NCBI GenBank assembly: GCA_037178975.1
Contig: JASJZH010000003.1
Span: 5,580,001-5,644,000 of the forward strand
DNA length: 64,000 bases
From: Oscheius tipulae
Lineage: Eukaryota; Nematoda; Chromadorea; Rhabditida; Rhabditidae
Direction: 5' to 3'
The first letter of the stretch is position 1. Every line of letters begins with the position of its first letter. This document shows positions 24,011 through 34,800 of this stretch, piece by piece. A program made the position numbers and the translations under genes. Below the pieces are notes generated by a model that saw nothing but the letters and a program-made list of their open reading frames with translations, searched no databases and was not told the origin of the DNA.

Positions 24011-24334
24011 TTAAGAGTCGGATCTATTCCGAAGCAACTCTCTGTGAGTGGGAATATCTTCAATGCTTACATGCAGATGAATACGAATCTGATTTATTAG
24101 CTCATTAGAGAAAGGCGCTCGCTCGGAGGAGTAGAAAGAACAGACCTCCCCTGAGCACAGCACTCGCATTGGCATTTTTTCGTTCGATCTGGAAATTGCT
24201 GGAGGCCAGCACTGCGGTAAAAGTCGGAATTCCTCTTTATAAAAACCGGGTCTTGCCACGAAGTGTAGCAAAATTGGGAGTTCTGACACGAATTTTGGCT
24301 CTGCAAGTTTTGGGAAACTGATTTTTGCAATCAT
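24011..24334 (-). CDS. Hypothetical protein, about 107 residues
   Basis: Open frame starting MIAKISFPKLAEPKFVSELP and ending HRELLRNRSDS. It has Cys-containing stretches (LLPQCWPPAIS and RVLCSGEVCSFYSSERAP). A minus-strand polyadenylation signal 45 bases past the stop supports transcription. The frame stays open upstream to 24526, but that extension would overlap the first exons of the chromodomain gene on the other strand. The ATG at 24334, preceded by an acceptor-like AACAG, is therefore preferred. An alternative spliced reading that adds cysteines is possible. No family was recognised. Confidence 0.4.
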   Translation of the reverse strand: MIAKISFPKLAEPKFVSELPILLHFVARPGFYKEEFRLLPQCWPPAISRSNEKMPMRVLCSGEVCSFYSSERAPFSNELINQIRIHLHVSIEDIPTHRELLRNRSDS

Positions 24335-24434
24335 GCTTCCTTCTGTTGCGCTTGATTGCACAAGTTTCCTTACTAACAAAACAACATGCTTCTTTTGATA
24401 AAATGGTTTATTTTCAGATCGTACCTGCCGAACG

Positions 24435-26333
24435 ATGTCCTCCAGATCAAGGTGATTCGTCAGCGATATGTTAATATCCGTTTTTAGCAACGTGATAGTA
24501 AGTGAGCAGTGGGAAATTGAACTCATCAGGTCCCATTATGTACGTCAAGTTTTTTTCATCTACCACCTATTTGTTTAGCCTCCCGATGTACGTAGTGGCG
24601 AAGGAAAGGCGTTCTATAGGGTCCTGTGGCGTCTCGCTCCAGGCGCGGAAGAAAGCTGGGAAGAAGAGGAGAACTGGGTCCACGAGGATGATATGGTAGT
24701 CTTTTTGTGTTTGTTTCAATGCATTTTCAGAGCTGTCCGGAGTTAATCAAAGCATATTGGAGTGAATACCAGGATAAGTGTCGCACTAGTGGTGTGGTTC
24801 TTGACAATCCTCCGGCCAGCGTCAAGCGCAAGTATACCTCGAGTGAGTGCTTACGTTTTACTGTAACGCAGTTGTTCAGGAACGCCTTCGCTTGCCTCCG
24901 TCACTAAAAGCAGGAAAAAACAACCGACATCCGCCAAGAAGAAGAAGACGGCTTTTGTCGAGAGGAAGAAACAAGATCATGTCGAGAAGAAGACATCGGC
25001 CTCTGTCATGACTAAACAAGCTGAAAAGGAGAAGAGAAGGACACCTACTAGCCATATGAGAAAACACTCTTGGCTTCAATCGGATGAATCTGCAAATGAG
25101 AGTGATATCGCAGAAGAAACGCAAGACAAGCAGCCGCACACTCCTGTATCCAAAAGTATTCTCTTTGATGTGGCATCTTCACCCTCGGCTGCTTCGAAAG
25201 AAAAAGACTCGCTAATGATTGGAGAAGTCGAAGCTTTGCGCCAACAGCAGCAGAAAAACGAAGAGGTTTTCCAAAATTTCTTGCATGATAATCACAAAGT
25301 TTCAGCTCCGTAGACAGATTGCTGAACTCGAAAAGAGCTCGATAGATGATATGCAGCTGCCTCTCGAGCAGATTGACGATGGTATGGAGAAGCTGGAGAA
25401 ATCCCCTCCAAACGAAGTTAGAAATAAGCAGTCTGTTAGATCGGTCCAAAAGACTCTTCTTCATGAAGTCCTGACCAAGAAGACTCCAAGTGGGGGTCGT
25501 CCGCATAAGAGACCTCGCACATCGGACGTTGCCAGTCCTTTGGATGGTTTGTCTTCTTTTTGTTCACTTACAAACGAGGTCTTCGCAGAGACGCTCAGAT
25601 TCATTAGGGCTATCAAGGAAGACACCTCCCCCGCTTCTCCTTCTACGACTTTCTCCAAGCTTTGTAAGCGATTTTGTATACGTTTTACTTCTCATTAGCT
25701 TTGGAAGGTAATACTCCTGGTTCCAACAAGAAAGGTCCTCCGCGCGCTAAGAAGAACAAGCCGACCTTACCCCCTAAGACAGCTGAAACTGAAAAAGCCA
25801 ATATAGAGGTATCTGATTATAAAGATTTCTCATAAAAACGATTCAGAAAGACGCTGTTATGGCTGTCATTAGTGAGGAGACGGACGAGGGCGATGCTGAG
25901 GAGGTCGCCGGAGGACCTGTAGAACCCAATGCCCTGAAGGAGATTTTAACCGAAGAACTGGTCAATTTGCTGAATCTGAAACAGTATGCTGGTATTATGG
26001 ACCTATTGAAGCGCTTCGCTAAGGAATGCTGGAATAGAAACCAGGATGCTCTCAAAACCCTCAAAGTATTTTTTGTCACTAGACTGAGTAATATCTTTTA
26101 AGCCTGTTTACGTTCTAGCGTTCTTGCCGTCACTTGACGGTGAGCCCGAGCAGGATTGGTCTGTTACCATCTTCGAAAATATTCCTGGTCAGATGCCGAA
26201 CCATATCTGCCAGTGTGTTCCGACTGAACAACTGTTCTCTAAATACCCCGCGGTTGGTCGTTTCCTTTGTCCTACTAATGATAAGTTCCAGGTTGTTATT
26301 GAAGCTGAACAGCGTTTCTACACCGTTGTATAA
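24435..26333 (+). CDS. Chromodomain protein
   Basis: The first exon MSSRS joins across a 36-base intron (24452-24487) to a chromodomain: EQWEIELIRSHY at the start, GKAFYRVLWRL in the middle, then AEESWEEEENWVHEDDM and SCPELIKAYWSEYQ. This matches the Y-V/I-E...VKW...TWE...CPELI pattern, although the central aromatic cage residue positions are diverged. A long Lys-rich, probably disordered middle follows, with coiled-coil potential (GEVEALRQQQQKNEE). A helical segment around ILTEELVNLLNLKQYAGIMD comes next, and then a C-terminal folded-looking region (DWSVTIFENIPGQMPNHIC) ending with VVIEAEQRFYTVV. Chromodomains bind methylated histone tails; the C-terminal part was not recognised. An acceptor-like TTTATTTTCAG ends at 24418, 17 bases before the ATG. 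Confidence 0.72.
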
Positions 26334-26969
26334 TTTGTTATTGTTGTTTGCCTTGTCATTTACCTATACTCATATGAACTGCCTCCAGTAGTTGAAGTGA
26401 ATAGACAAATCTTTATTGAAGTGATCAAGTCGTTTTCACGGTTGAAGAAGGCCGGATCTTCTCTCTCGATGTCCTGATAGCGGGTATGAACGGTGATAAT
26501 GTTTGTCGAAGTACGCGTGAAGCAGCCGAGCAGCTTGTCGTCGAACCATTCCAATACGAGTAAGCTCGTCTAGAGTACCTTTCAAATCGAGTTAATTTTT
26601 CGCTCTTTTTGGTTTTCAGTCTAGCAGCTTGTTTTCGGGTTCTCTTCCATTCCTTTTATTTCTAAAGCGTGTCTACTAGCAGCCTTTACCGGAAGCAAAT
26701 GGAAAACTCCGGAAAACAAAGAGAATGAAGGCTGTACATTGATAAAAAGGAATCTCAAAAAATTGCTAAATTTGAATTCCCGTCCTCCCAGAAGTCTCGC
26801 AACGTAAGCATTTTGGGACACTGTAGTCCTTCTTTTTTTTTTTTTTGAACAAACTATCAATTGTACGAAAAAAATAAAAAGCAGAAATGAGCTACAGAAC
26901 TGGGAAAGCTTGAAAATAATGGAAAATTGAATCCTCGCTAAAAACGAAACTAAGCGTGAAAAAATTAGA

Positions 26970-27514
26970 ATGAAGCATGTTGCCTATTACCAACACACGT
27001 CCAAGCCGAGAAAAAAAAATCGGTCAAACGCATCGGAAAACGCAAAATTCATTATTCCTTCAGTACGCAATTCTGCGTCACGTCGAACTGCAGCGATAAT
27101 GTCCAACGCAACTGGTACCAAATACGCTTCTCGAGTGAATGAGACAGTCGACAGTGTCTTCACAAGCTCCCGTGTGAATGCTCAAGATTCGATTTGTATT
27201 CTTGACGGATCGCTAATTCCATTTGTCCAAACTCTCGATCAGAATTGTGTTTTCCAGCAAGATAACGCCCTTAATTACTTGCGAGGTTGTAACATTCCCT
27301 TTTTACCAGGGCCTGCTTGTAGCCCCGACCTCTGTTGTCGAAAATGTATGGGGTATTATTGTACGAGACGTTTACAGGAATGGGAAACAGTGGAACTGTA
27401 GATGATCTGAAGGATAGTATTCGTAGGACTTGGAACAAAATCCAGTCATCTACGCTGCGTAAGTTGTACGATTCTATTCCCAGCGACGTTCTTGAGTCCA
27501 ATAGCCGTTATTAG
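26970..27514 (+). pseudogene. Tc1/mariner-type transposase relic
   Basis: Three frames in sequence carry the C-terminal half of a DDE transposase. One has CVFQQDNALNY and the SPDL motif of the usual WPxxSPDLNPIE region. The second continues with VVENVWGIIVRDVYRNGKQ. The third holds the terminal helix (DDLKDSIRRTWNKIQ) ending PSDVLESNSRY and a stop near 27514. The switches between frames show at least two frameshifts, so the element is inactive. The N-terminal DNA-binding half is unclear. Terminal inverted repeats were not identified with confidence. Confidence 0.72.
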
Positions 27515-27562
27515 TTGTTGGTTTTTGCTTGGAAAAAGATTGTCATTGTAGTTCAAGAAATG

Positions 27563-27748
27563 AACCGTCTATACTTTCTTGACAGCGATTTTCGAAAATC
27601 GGTGGTTCCAATTTTTTTCTGGCTTATGACTATTGATGTTGACATGTTCCTGAGGGTTTTTCAACCCGTTCTTTCATTTGCAATTGGTTTCAAATCATGA
27701 CAACGACCGCAAGGCGAAAAAATGCAACCGTCTATGCTTTCTTGACAG
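27563..27748. repeat. 23-base direct repeat pair with a 16-base palindrome
   Basis: AACCGTCTATACTTTCTTGACAG at 27563-27585 recurs with one change at 27726-27748. Immediately after the first copy lies a perfect palindrome, CGATTTTCGAAAATCG (27586-27601). The pair lies just after the transposase relic and may be remnants of element ends. Confidence 0.6.
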
Positions 27749-28253
27749 AGTGTATTTGACAGAGTGCCTGCGTGTTGACAGACTTTTTTTTAAGTCTTTC
27801 GACAATTTTCAATGAAACAATTGATAATACTGCGCCCGTGTCGATGATTCCATGTGCAGGCCGTCCATTGATACTAAGCGCGATTCCAATCTTGATCTTG
27901 GTTTCACCTTTGAATCTTTCTGGACACTTGCAGCATCGATAATAGCTTTGTCGAGCGAGAAAGGGATCTGTCAAAAGGAGTATGAATCCATCTGGAACAG
28001 GCTTGAGAATCCTCTTCTGGACAATGTGTAAATTGCGGAAGGAAATTAGAGACTGTTTTGTCTTCGTATTGGCAGCCGTAAACAGCACTTCCACGGCACA
28101 GACTCTTGACTGTCTCTGTTCCATCAAACTGGAGCTATCTTTAAAGGGTTGAGAAAGAAAACGAATATCCTCACCTTTTGATTGTGCAGTTTGAGTTAAA
28201 GAGGCAGGAATAGTGGACAAAGGAAAAATGAGAGCTTTGCAGAGAAGGAGCAT
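27732..28253 (-). pseudogene. Retropepsin-like relic of an LTR retrotransposon
   Basis: A minus-strand open frame of 173 residues contains GRPAHGIIDTGAVLSIVS, the DTG active-site pattern of retroviral-type aspartic proteases. It is preceded by a cysteine-bearing segment (YYRCCKCPERFKG). There is no polymerase or integrase around it and no LTRs were seen, so it is read as a fragment of a Gag-Pol-type element. A domesticated protease cannot be excluded from sequence alone. Confidence 0.5.
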
Positions 28254-28475
28254 AAATAATTACATTTCAGAGGCGACATAAATTTTCCTACCGGACAGCG
28301 TGGTCTCATGGAGTCAATAATCTGGTGTCAATTTCTTGATTGCTCCATGAATTCACTTCTGAAATGTCCGGAGCGAGATGGCATGTTAACTTTAAAACTA
28401 TATTATCGTCGACTTGCCACCTCAAATTGACCCAAGACCATCGCAGGAACAGCGCCACTCGGATCAGCTGCAGCC

Positions 28476-28847
28476 ATGGCGGACGCTTACGAGGAACTGA
28501 AGATCCAGGATGCCCCTGCTGCGCCGGAGACAAAAAATGACATGGAGGAGAAGCACGTCTCATTTACGGATAGCAACACGGAGACGGCCAAGACGGGAGG
28601 AGGGAAAACCAGGAGAAAGGAAGAAGGAGGCGACGAGGAGAGCACGAAGGAAGGCACGAAGAAGAAAAAGAATACCAAGAAAGACAAGAAGAAAAAGAAG
28701 AAGACAGCCCACTTCAAGAAGAGAGGCAAGCCCGTCTTCAAGATCCTCGCCATTGTCTTCTTCGCAATCGCCGGGCTGACTCTCAGTGGATCCCTCGTCT
28801 GCGGTCTCATTCTGGCCTACCAAGCAGCTAAGGAAGACGAGCAGTAG
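28476..28847 (+). CDS. Small intronless single-pass membrane protein with Lys-rich cytosolic part
   Basis: Single exon of 123 residues with a strong start context (GCCATGGCG). The N-terminal 90 residues are acidic then strongly Lys-rich (KKKKNTKKDKKKKKKTAHF). The C-terminus is one hydrophobic segment (ILAIVFFAIAGLTLSGSLVC) followed by a short polar tail, as in a tail-anchored or type II protein. The N-terminal part contains KHVSFTD, which fits the K/R-x-V-x-F docking motif for protein phosphatase 1; this is a motif match only. No family was recognised. AATAAA lies at about 28861, after the stop. Confidence 0.6.
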   Translation: MADAYEELKIQDAPAAPETKNDMEEKHVSFTDSNTETAKTGGGKTRRKEEGGDEESTKEGTKKKKNTKKDKKKKKKTAHFKKRGKPVFKILAIVFFAIAGLTLSGSLVCGLILAYQAAKEDEQ

Positions 28848-29295
28848 ATTCTACGAGCGGAATAAACCTATTCGCTGCTCTCTCTTCTTTCTCTTGTTCT
28901 AGAAGACTATTTACGATAGCTACACTGGGTGCTGCAATTCAAGGCTATAGGAATAGATGAAGACTCCGTATCTACGATGCCTATTGTCAAACCACATCTG
29001 CTAATGTGTTCCGATTGAAAAACTCTGTAGTAGTTGAATATACAAATCTTTATAGAAAAGTGAGCAATACAGAGCAAGTAGTTTCCACGGATAAGGCTCT
29101 CTCGTATCACGATCTACGTGTGGTCTCTACGACAGGCAGCTAAGATTTTTTTGGGGTTACATCAGAATATAAAGAATTCAAAATGAGCAATGAAGTGAAT
29201 GAATATAGGAAAAATAGGTGGCACTCTCTCACAGGAACTGAACTGAATATCAAAGGGCAGTGTTTAGAAAGGTCTGGTGGGGAAACAGCTTCTGC
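28848..29295. other. Intergenic region between convergent genes
   Basis: About 450 bases with the polyadenylation signal of the small membrane protein gene at its left. It includes a stretch (about 29030-29063) resembling sequence at 26388-26424. No coding frame was seen. Confidence 0.4.
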
Positions 29296-31855
29296 TCAAC
29301 GTCTGCGATCCAACTCCTGTTCCCGCTTGTAGTTGTACTCCTGGCTCGATTCACTGAATTCCATTTAGTTAGACAGTTGGGGACAAAACGAACTGATAGT
29401 CGACGGGCTGTCCTTCTCTTCCGAGACGTCTTCCTGTCTGAGCCTTCTTGTTCTTGTCGAAAGTCTCGTATCCGCCGGGAATGTTCTCCGTACGATGGTC
29501 GCGCTCGTTCCTAAGTTTTCATTATACTCGATTAACTGGACAAACTTACATGTTTCCACGAGGCATGGGCATGAGAAGAGAGTCACGGAACTCTGCCTCG
29601 AGACGCGTCATGTCATCGTCGTAGCGACGAACAGCTCCGCCAAAACCGGCACGGCCTTGGTCGTCCCAGTCGGCGTAACTTCTCGACTTGCTGATCGGAC
29701 GATAGTTGTCTCTATCGCCTCGTCTCGGAAGAGTCGGTGGGAACTCAACGAAAGGCGAGACCTGTTGACTGCCTCGACGCTGCGAAGAGACACTTCGACG
29801 ATCGTAGTCGTTGTTGAAAACATCGCGAGTCGAATAGCTCTTGTGCACATTGCGACTATTGCCGAAATGGCCGCTCTCACGAACATCGCCGTTCGGAATG
29901 TACTTGAGCTCTCCACGACGAAGAGAGTCGGACAGACTGCCGTAACGGGCGTGAGCCAGACCGCGTCCGAAGGCCTCGTCTTCATAGCGCTGTAACTTTT
30001 TATTAATTTTGTATGTTCCTGTTAAACTCACAGATCCAGAAAAGTCACGATCACGCTTGGTAGTAGTCTGACGGTAATAGGCCTCCTGAGTGTTGGGAAG
30101 AGCTCTGGAGAGCGAGTTGCTACGCACGCCTGAATACGAACTGGGTGGAAAGAAGAAGAACTTGTAACAAATTTGAACACACACCATCACCGTGCGTTAA
30201 CCGAGTCTCAGAAAGAAAAAGAACGAAAAAGGTTAGCATACGTGTGCCGTGGCGACGAGCCTCATCGGCAGCCTCGTAGGCCTCTCTGACCAGCTGGTCC
30301 GTCTCATCGGCAGTCATGGCTCTGTTGGCCTGTTGGTAGACAATCTGACGAGGAAGACTGGCCATTCGGCGCTGCTCTAAAATGGACGACGTGGACATGG
30401 TGGACAAGGACAAAGCATGCAACAGAAGTGTGGGGGGATACTGTACCTTGGATGTAGGCGTCGTGACCCCATCCTCCGCCGTGTCTGGACGAGGAATGGT
30501 GGCGACTACGACGTTCGCGACGCTCCTTTCTCTGGACACGTCTTTCGACTTCCTCAGTACGACGAGTCTCCTCGAAGCGTTGGACAGTCTCGGTCACAGT
30601 TGGCTGAATTCCATTTCTTGAGATTCAAGTGAGCTCAAACCTTGGCAACATTGCTCGAGCTTCTCTGATAAGATTGGACGAGCTGTTGATTGGCCGGATA
30701 CATCATCTGTTCACGACTCTCGAGCTCTCGTCTCTTCATGATGGAACGAGGCTTGTCGTCCTAAAGAAAGAGTTAGTTTACAAGTCTAGACAGTATGGGT
30801 GAGGAAAGAAAGCAAGCAGAACCAAGGAAGAGCCGATGACGCGGAAGGCAGCTGGAGCTGTTCGAGCAGACGAGGTGACACTCTCGAGATCCGCTGGTAC
30901 TCGGCTCTGAAGCAACGGGGTTAGAATAAGCAGCACTCTAATTAGTCAAACTCTACTAACTACAACCCGAAATGAAACTGAGGAGACTGTTAAGAGGAAT
31001 TTCCTACTTTCAGAATGTCGTCACGGGCACCATTCATGGAGACGACGGATCTTGGAGAGAAGCTGTGAGTACTGAACTGCCAGGTCGCGGTCGAGACGTC
31101 CTAAAAGAGGCTGTTAGGGTAGAGCACGGCATTCGTTTAGTTAGTTCAAAAGAGAGGCGCGAAAAAGCGTGTTACCGTAGCATATCCGGAACGGTCGTGT
31201 TCTCGTTCAACAGTATTGAGAGAGGCACGCGACGCGAGTAGTTCATTCACTTGATCCTGAATCCGGCCTCCATTCTTTCTGGTTTCATTAGTGATTAACC
31301 TTGAGACCCGAGGGCATGGGAGCAGGAGCAGTCTTGTGAATTTCGCTGTCGTACAACTTGTAGCTCGAACGATGAGCCCGAGACCGTTCTTCGAGTTCGG
31401 CTGTTCGACGACCAAGCTGGTCGAGATCGTCCGTCTGCGCGAGAAAGCACTTTTTAGCAGAAAACAGGGAAAATGCTTGGTCAATGGATGCCTTTTTTCG
31501 GATAAAAGAAGGATTGTTTTAGTCTCAAAAGTTGCATCATTGACCGGTTAGAGCTCACTCAAAACTACGCGAAAAAGAATGTATACGATCTAGTTAGTGA
31601 GCGAATCTCGGCTTACCTTCGGCGGTTCCTTGGCGGCCTGAAAATGAGCAGATTATTGATAAGAACATGGACTGGAACACATGGACAGACAGGGGAAACA
31701 GGTTGGTTGGGATCTCTCTGACCCTGGAAACGGTTCTGAAATGTTGATATCGAAATAGGGAAAGGTACCTTTTGAGCAGAAGCTGAAGCAATATAAACGA
31801 AGGAAGAAGGAAGCAAGCATGATGAATCAATAATTAGAGGGCAGGTCGAGAATAA
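29296..31855 (-). CDS. 3' exons of the large modular locus (Arg/Ser-rich, disordered protein)
   Basis: A chain of minus-strand exons mostly joined in phase 0. It includes a 21-base micro-exon coding AAKEPPK near 31630, then TDDLDQLGRRTAELEERSRA, NGGRIQDQVNELLASRASL, VPADLESVTSSARTAPAAF and DDKPRSIMKRRELESREQMM. A basic helix (RRTEEVERRVQRKERRERRS) and REAYEAADEARRHGT follow. The final part contains MTRLEAEFRDSLLMPMPRGN and ENIPGGYETFDKNKKAQ and stops at 29296-29298. There is no clear own start codon, so these are most likely alternative 3' exons of the gene whose other terminus is at 31888. A separate downstream gene is the alternative. The product appears intrinsically disordered with helical stretches; cytoskeletal scaffolding is a guess. 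Confidence 0.55.
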
Positions 31856-31887
31856 TTAAAACACTCCTATTATCTATCTGACAGAGT

Positions 31888-34800
31888 CTAGAGGAATCGT
31901 GGATTGGGACTGAGACGCAGATCGCGAACACTCGTCGATCTGGACGGAGCACGAGAGGTCTGAGGTGTTGAAGCGATTCGCCGAGTGGAATCCTGGACCG
32001 TTCGGACCATTCTCTTGGTGTGACCCGGTTGGGGAGAGATGGCTCTCATGTCCGGTGGCGGATCCGCCAGCTAAAACAGAAAGTTCCTCAAGAGAACGAC
32101 TGAAAGAGGCACTGACTGATACACATTCATTGTCAGAACAAGTGACTCAAGTCCGTTCCTTTGTCAATCATTTTCTGTCAGAACGTACCCTGTAGCCTGG
32201 AGGAAGAGCCGGAGGCTGATAGACTCGTGCTCGGTCGTAAGAAGGCGGTGTCGGACTGGCTGCCGTACTTCTGGCTATATGGGCTCTGGCTCTCTGAGCT
32301 CCCGGAGTGTCTCCACGCGGTGTAGGGGACAACAAAATGGAAGAAGGGGCACGGGAATGGGACCGCGAATGTTGTCTCTCCCTTCGAGGAGTTTCGTGAT
32401 GACCAGAAGCGACTGAATTCCGTCGAGAGACCTGAACCGAGTCCCGGTCACTCCGATTAAGCGAAGAGGTTAAACCTGGTGTCGATCAGATGTCTTCGTC
32501 GTTGGTAGAGTAAGGTCGTAGTCAGGCGGGGGGAATGGCTGGGAGTTAGACTGAAAACACCAGGAGAATGCAAAGCAACACATGTCACACTCTTGGAGGA
32601 AGAGAATTAACAACTCACACTTTCGACAGAAGTAGCCCGAACGAGATGTTTTCTCTCGGCCAGGTTCTGAATCGAACCTTCGAATTGGTTCAGTCTTCTG
32701 CGAACATCTATATTTCTTGGGACATCCTTGCCCACAATTGTGGAGGAATGTGGTGGCAGCTCGTAGATCTTCTCCCATTCGTTGATACCTAAGGCAGAAG
32801 TGTGAGTCAAGCAGAGTGATTATGGATACCAGAGAGTTCGTGATGGCTGCTGTGATGACTACTGTCTCTTCGCAGCCGATGATCCACGGCACTGGCTGAT
32901 CGACTCGGAGGATGCTGTTGATAGACTGGATCAACACGGAGGTAGTTCCTATGCGCAATGACTTCGATGTCCTCGTGTTCCATATTGGGAGAGTTTAGAT
33001 TCTGGACGGAAGCAGCCCTTCTCTTCACGACTTTGATTGCGTTCGGAGCATGAGGATAGAAGCCACCGTGAGGTGGATGTCTCTCCTTTCGGAAGGCCGG
33101 TTTTGGACGATGACTGCCGTCAGAAGATGGTTGAACGACATACTTTGTCTGTCGTTTATTCACTTCGTCCAACGTGTTCATTCCTCGTCTCGGTGAGGGA
33201 GGAGGACTGTGTGTCGGAGTGAAGTTCTTCCTTTCTCTACGATAGCCGGGATCATTAACCACTGGAGCCCATTTGTACTCATCCTCTTCCTGAGGTGGTC
33301 CGGGAGGGAAGTCAATGGGAGAGGTCAGATGAGGCTCGACGGAGATAGGTCGTCTGAGAGTAGGCCAGACGTAAGGTTTGTCTGGAGGCGGCTGCCATCT
33401 TTTTCCAGTCCTTTGAAGCTCCGGAGCCATGTCGGGTTTCTCCACGAATGCTTCTCGTCTTTTCAGAATGTCCACCTCGTACTGTTCTCGTTGGAGAAGC
33501 TCGTCACTGGTCAAGATCTCGTTCTTTGCCACTTCTTGGGGCCTATCCACCACATAAGTTCTTTTCCAGGTCGGCATGTCAACATTCTCCGACATTGAAG
33601 AGATTGGACGCGTCTCAAAGATCCTCATGTTCTGGGGCTGTGGACCGGGAGCCTCCTCGTCCATGTCCGTCATATATGCGTTCGGATCTTCGTGACCCAT
33701 CGGCATCATCGGAACTGGAGATGTGACGCCGTGCTGCTGCTCGTACAGCCTCTCCTGCTGGATTTGCATTGCTCGGATCTGAATATTTCTTCTACTACCT
33801 TTCAGAATAAAAATACCTGTTTGGCCATACTCTTCATCTTCTCATCGTCATGTCTCTTCATAGCTTCTCGTTCCAAGGCCTGCTGTCGTCTAAGTTCCTC
33901 AATCCTCTCAGGATCCATCATACTCTTAGACATGACAGACTGCGATCGCGGTCGATTCTTGTCATTTGGAGGAGGCCATACAACCACATGTGGCTCTTCC
34001 TGAATTTACTTATTGATAAAGGAAAAACAGGAAACCTACATTGCGATGAAAATGTTGTTCCAGCTCCATCTCGGACTGACTCATACTCTTCATCTGGTTG
34101 AGACTGTACCCATTGGTAGTCGGTGGTCTATAGGGTTGACCACTCGCTCCGGGAGTCACTTCCTCCAATCGAAAGAAGGGTCCATTGAAATTGGCAGTAT
34201 GTTGTTTTGGAGTAGTCGGTCGATGTTGTCTGTGTTTCATCAGATTCTCCTGCATGATTCGATATCGCTCCTCCTCGGGAAGATCCTGGAACGTGGTACT
34301 TCTCGGCCTCATTGGTTGAGCTGGTGGAGGAGGGGGTGCCGTGGTTGGCTTCGATGGTCCGTGATGATGATGAGGAGGGTGGGACTGAATAGCTGCCGGT
34401 GGTGGAGGAGGAGGTGGTGGCTCAACTCTCTCGGAAGGTGCTCGAGTCCCGTTTCTCACTTCTCGGTACTCTTCGTAGTGCTGGTGCTGGTACTGCTGAT
34501 CACTACTGAAAGAAGGCCATTTTCTGAAGAGGAATCAGACCCAACCTGTATCTGTAGTCGTATCTCTGCTGGCTTCGTTCACTCTTCAGAATTGAACGAG
34601 GTTCTTTTGTTGGCGGTGGGCTCATTAGCCTCTCCGGGTAGTCTTCCTCAGGCCCTCGAGGTTTTCGTTTGTCCTCGTCCACCTTGACGGACACCTGGAC
34701 CGGCAAATGAACAGATTGAGGCTGCTCCTCCGGCTTTGACGGTCCCGGACGAACCTCCTGTGACCAGCTGGACCTCCTTTCCTGCAACAGTATGAGTCAG

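Larger units (their letters stand above)
26334..28475. other. Gene-poor island with decayed mobile elements
   Basis: About 2.1 kb between the chromodomain gene and a small membrane protein gene. It holds the Tc1/mariner relic, the retropepsin-like relic, a palindrome and a direct repeat listed separately. The left part (26340-26960) contains only short frames and a poly-T run near 26834-26847. Confidence 0.5.

Noticed and set aside
26360-26554. Minus-strand open frame of 64 codons starting MEWFDDKLLGCF
   Set aside because: Short, no splice partners, no domain, and close to the chromodomain gene 3' end; not supported as a gene.
27563-27748. Possible CRISPR or tandem array
   Set aside because: Only two copies with unrelated 140-base spacing in a eukaryotic genome; read as transposon debris.
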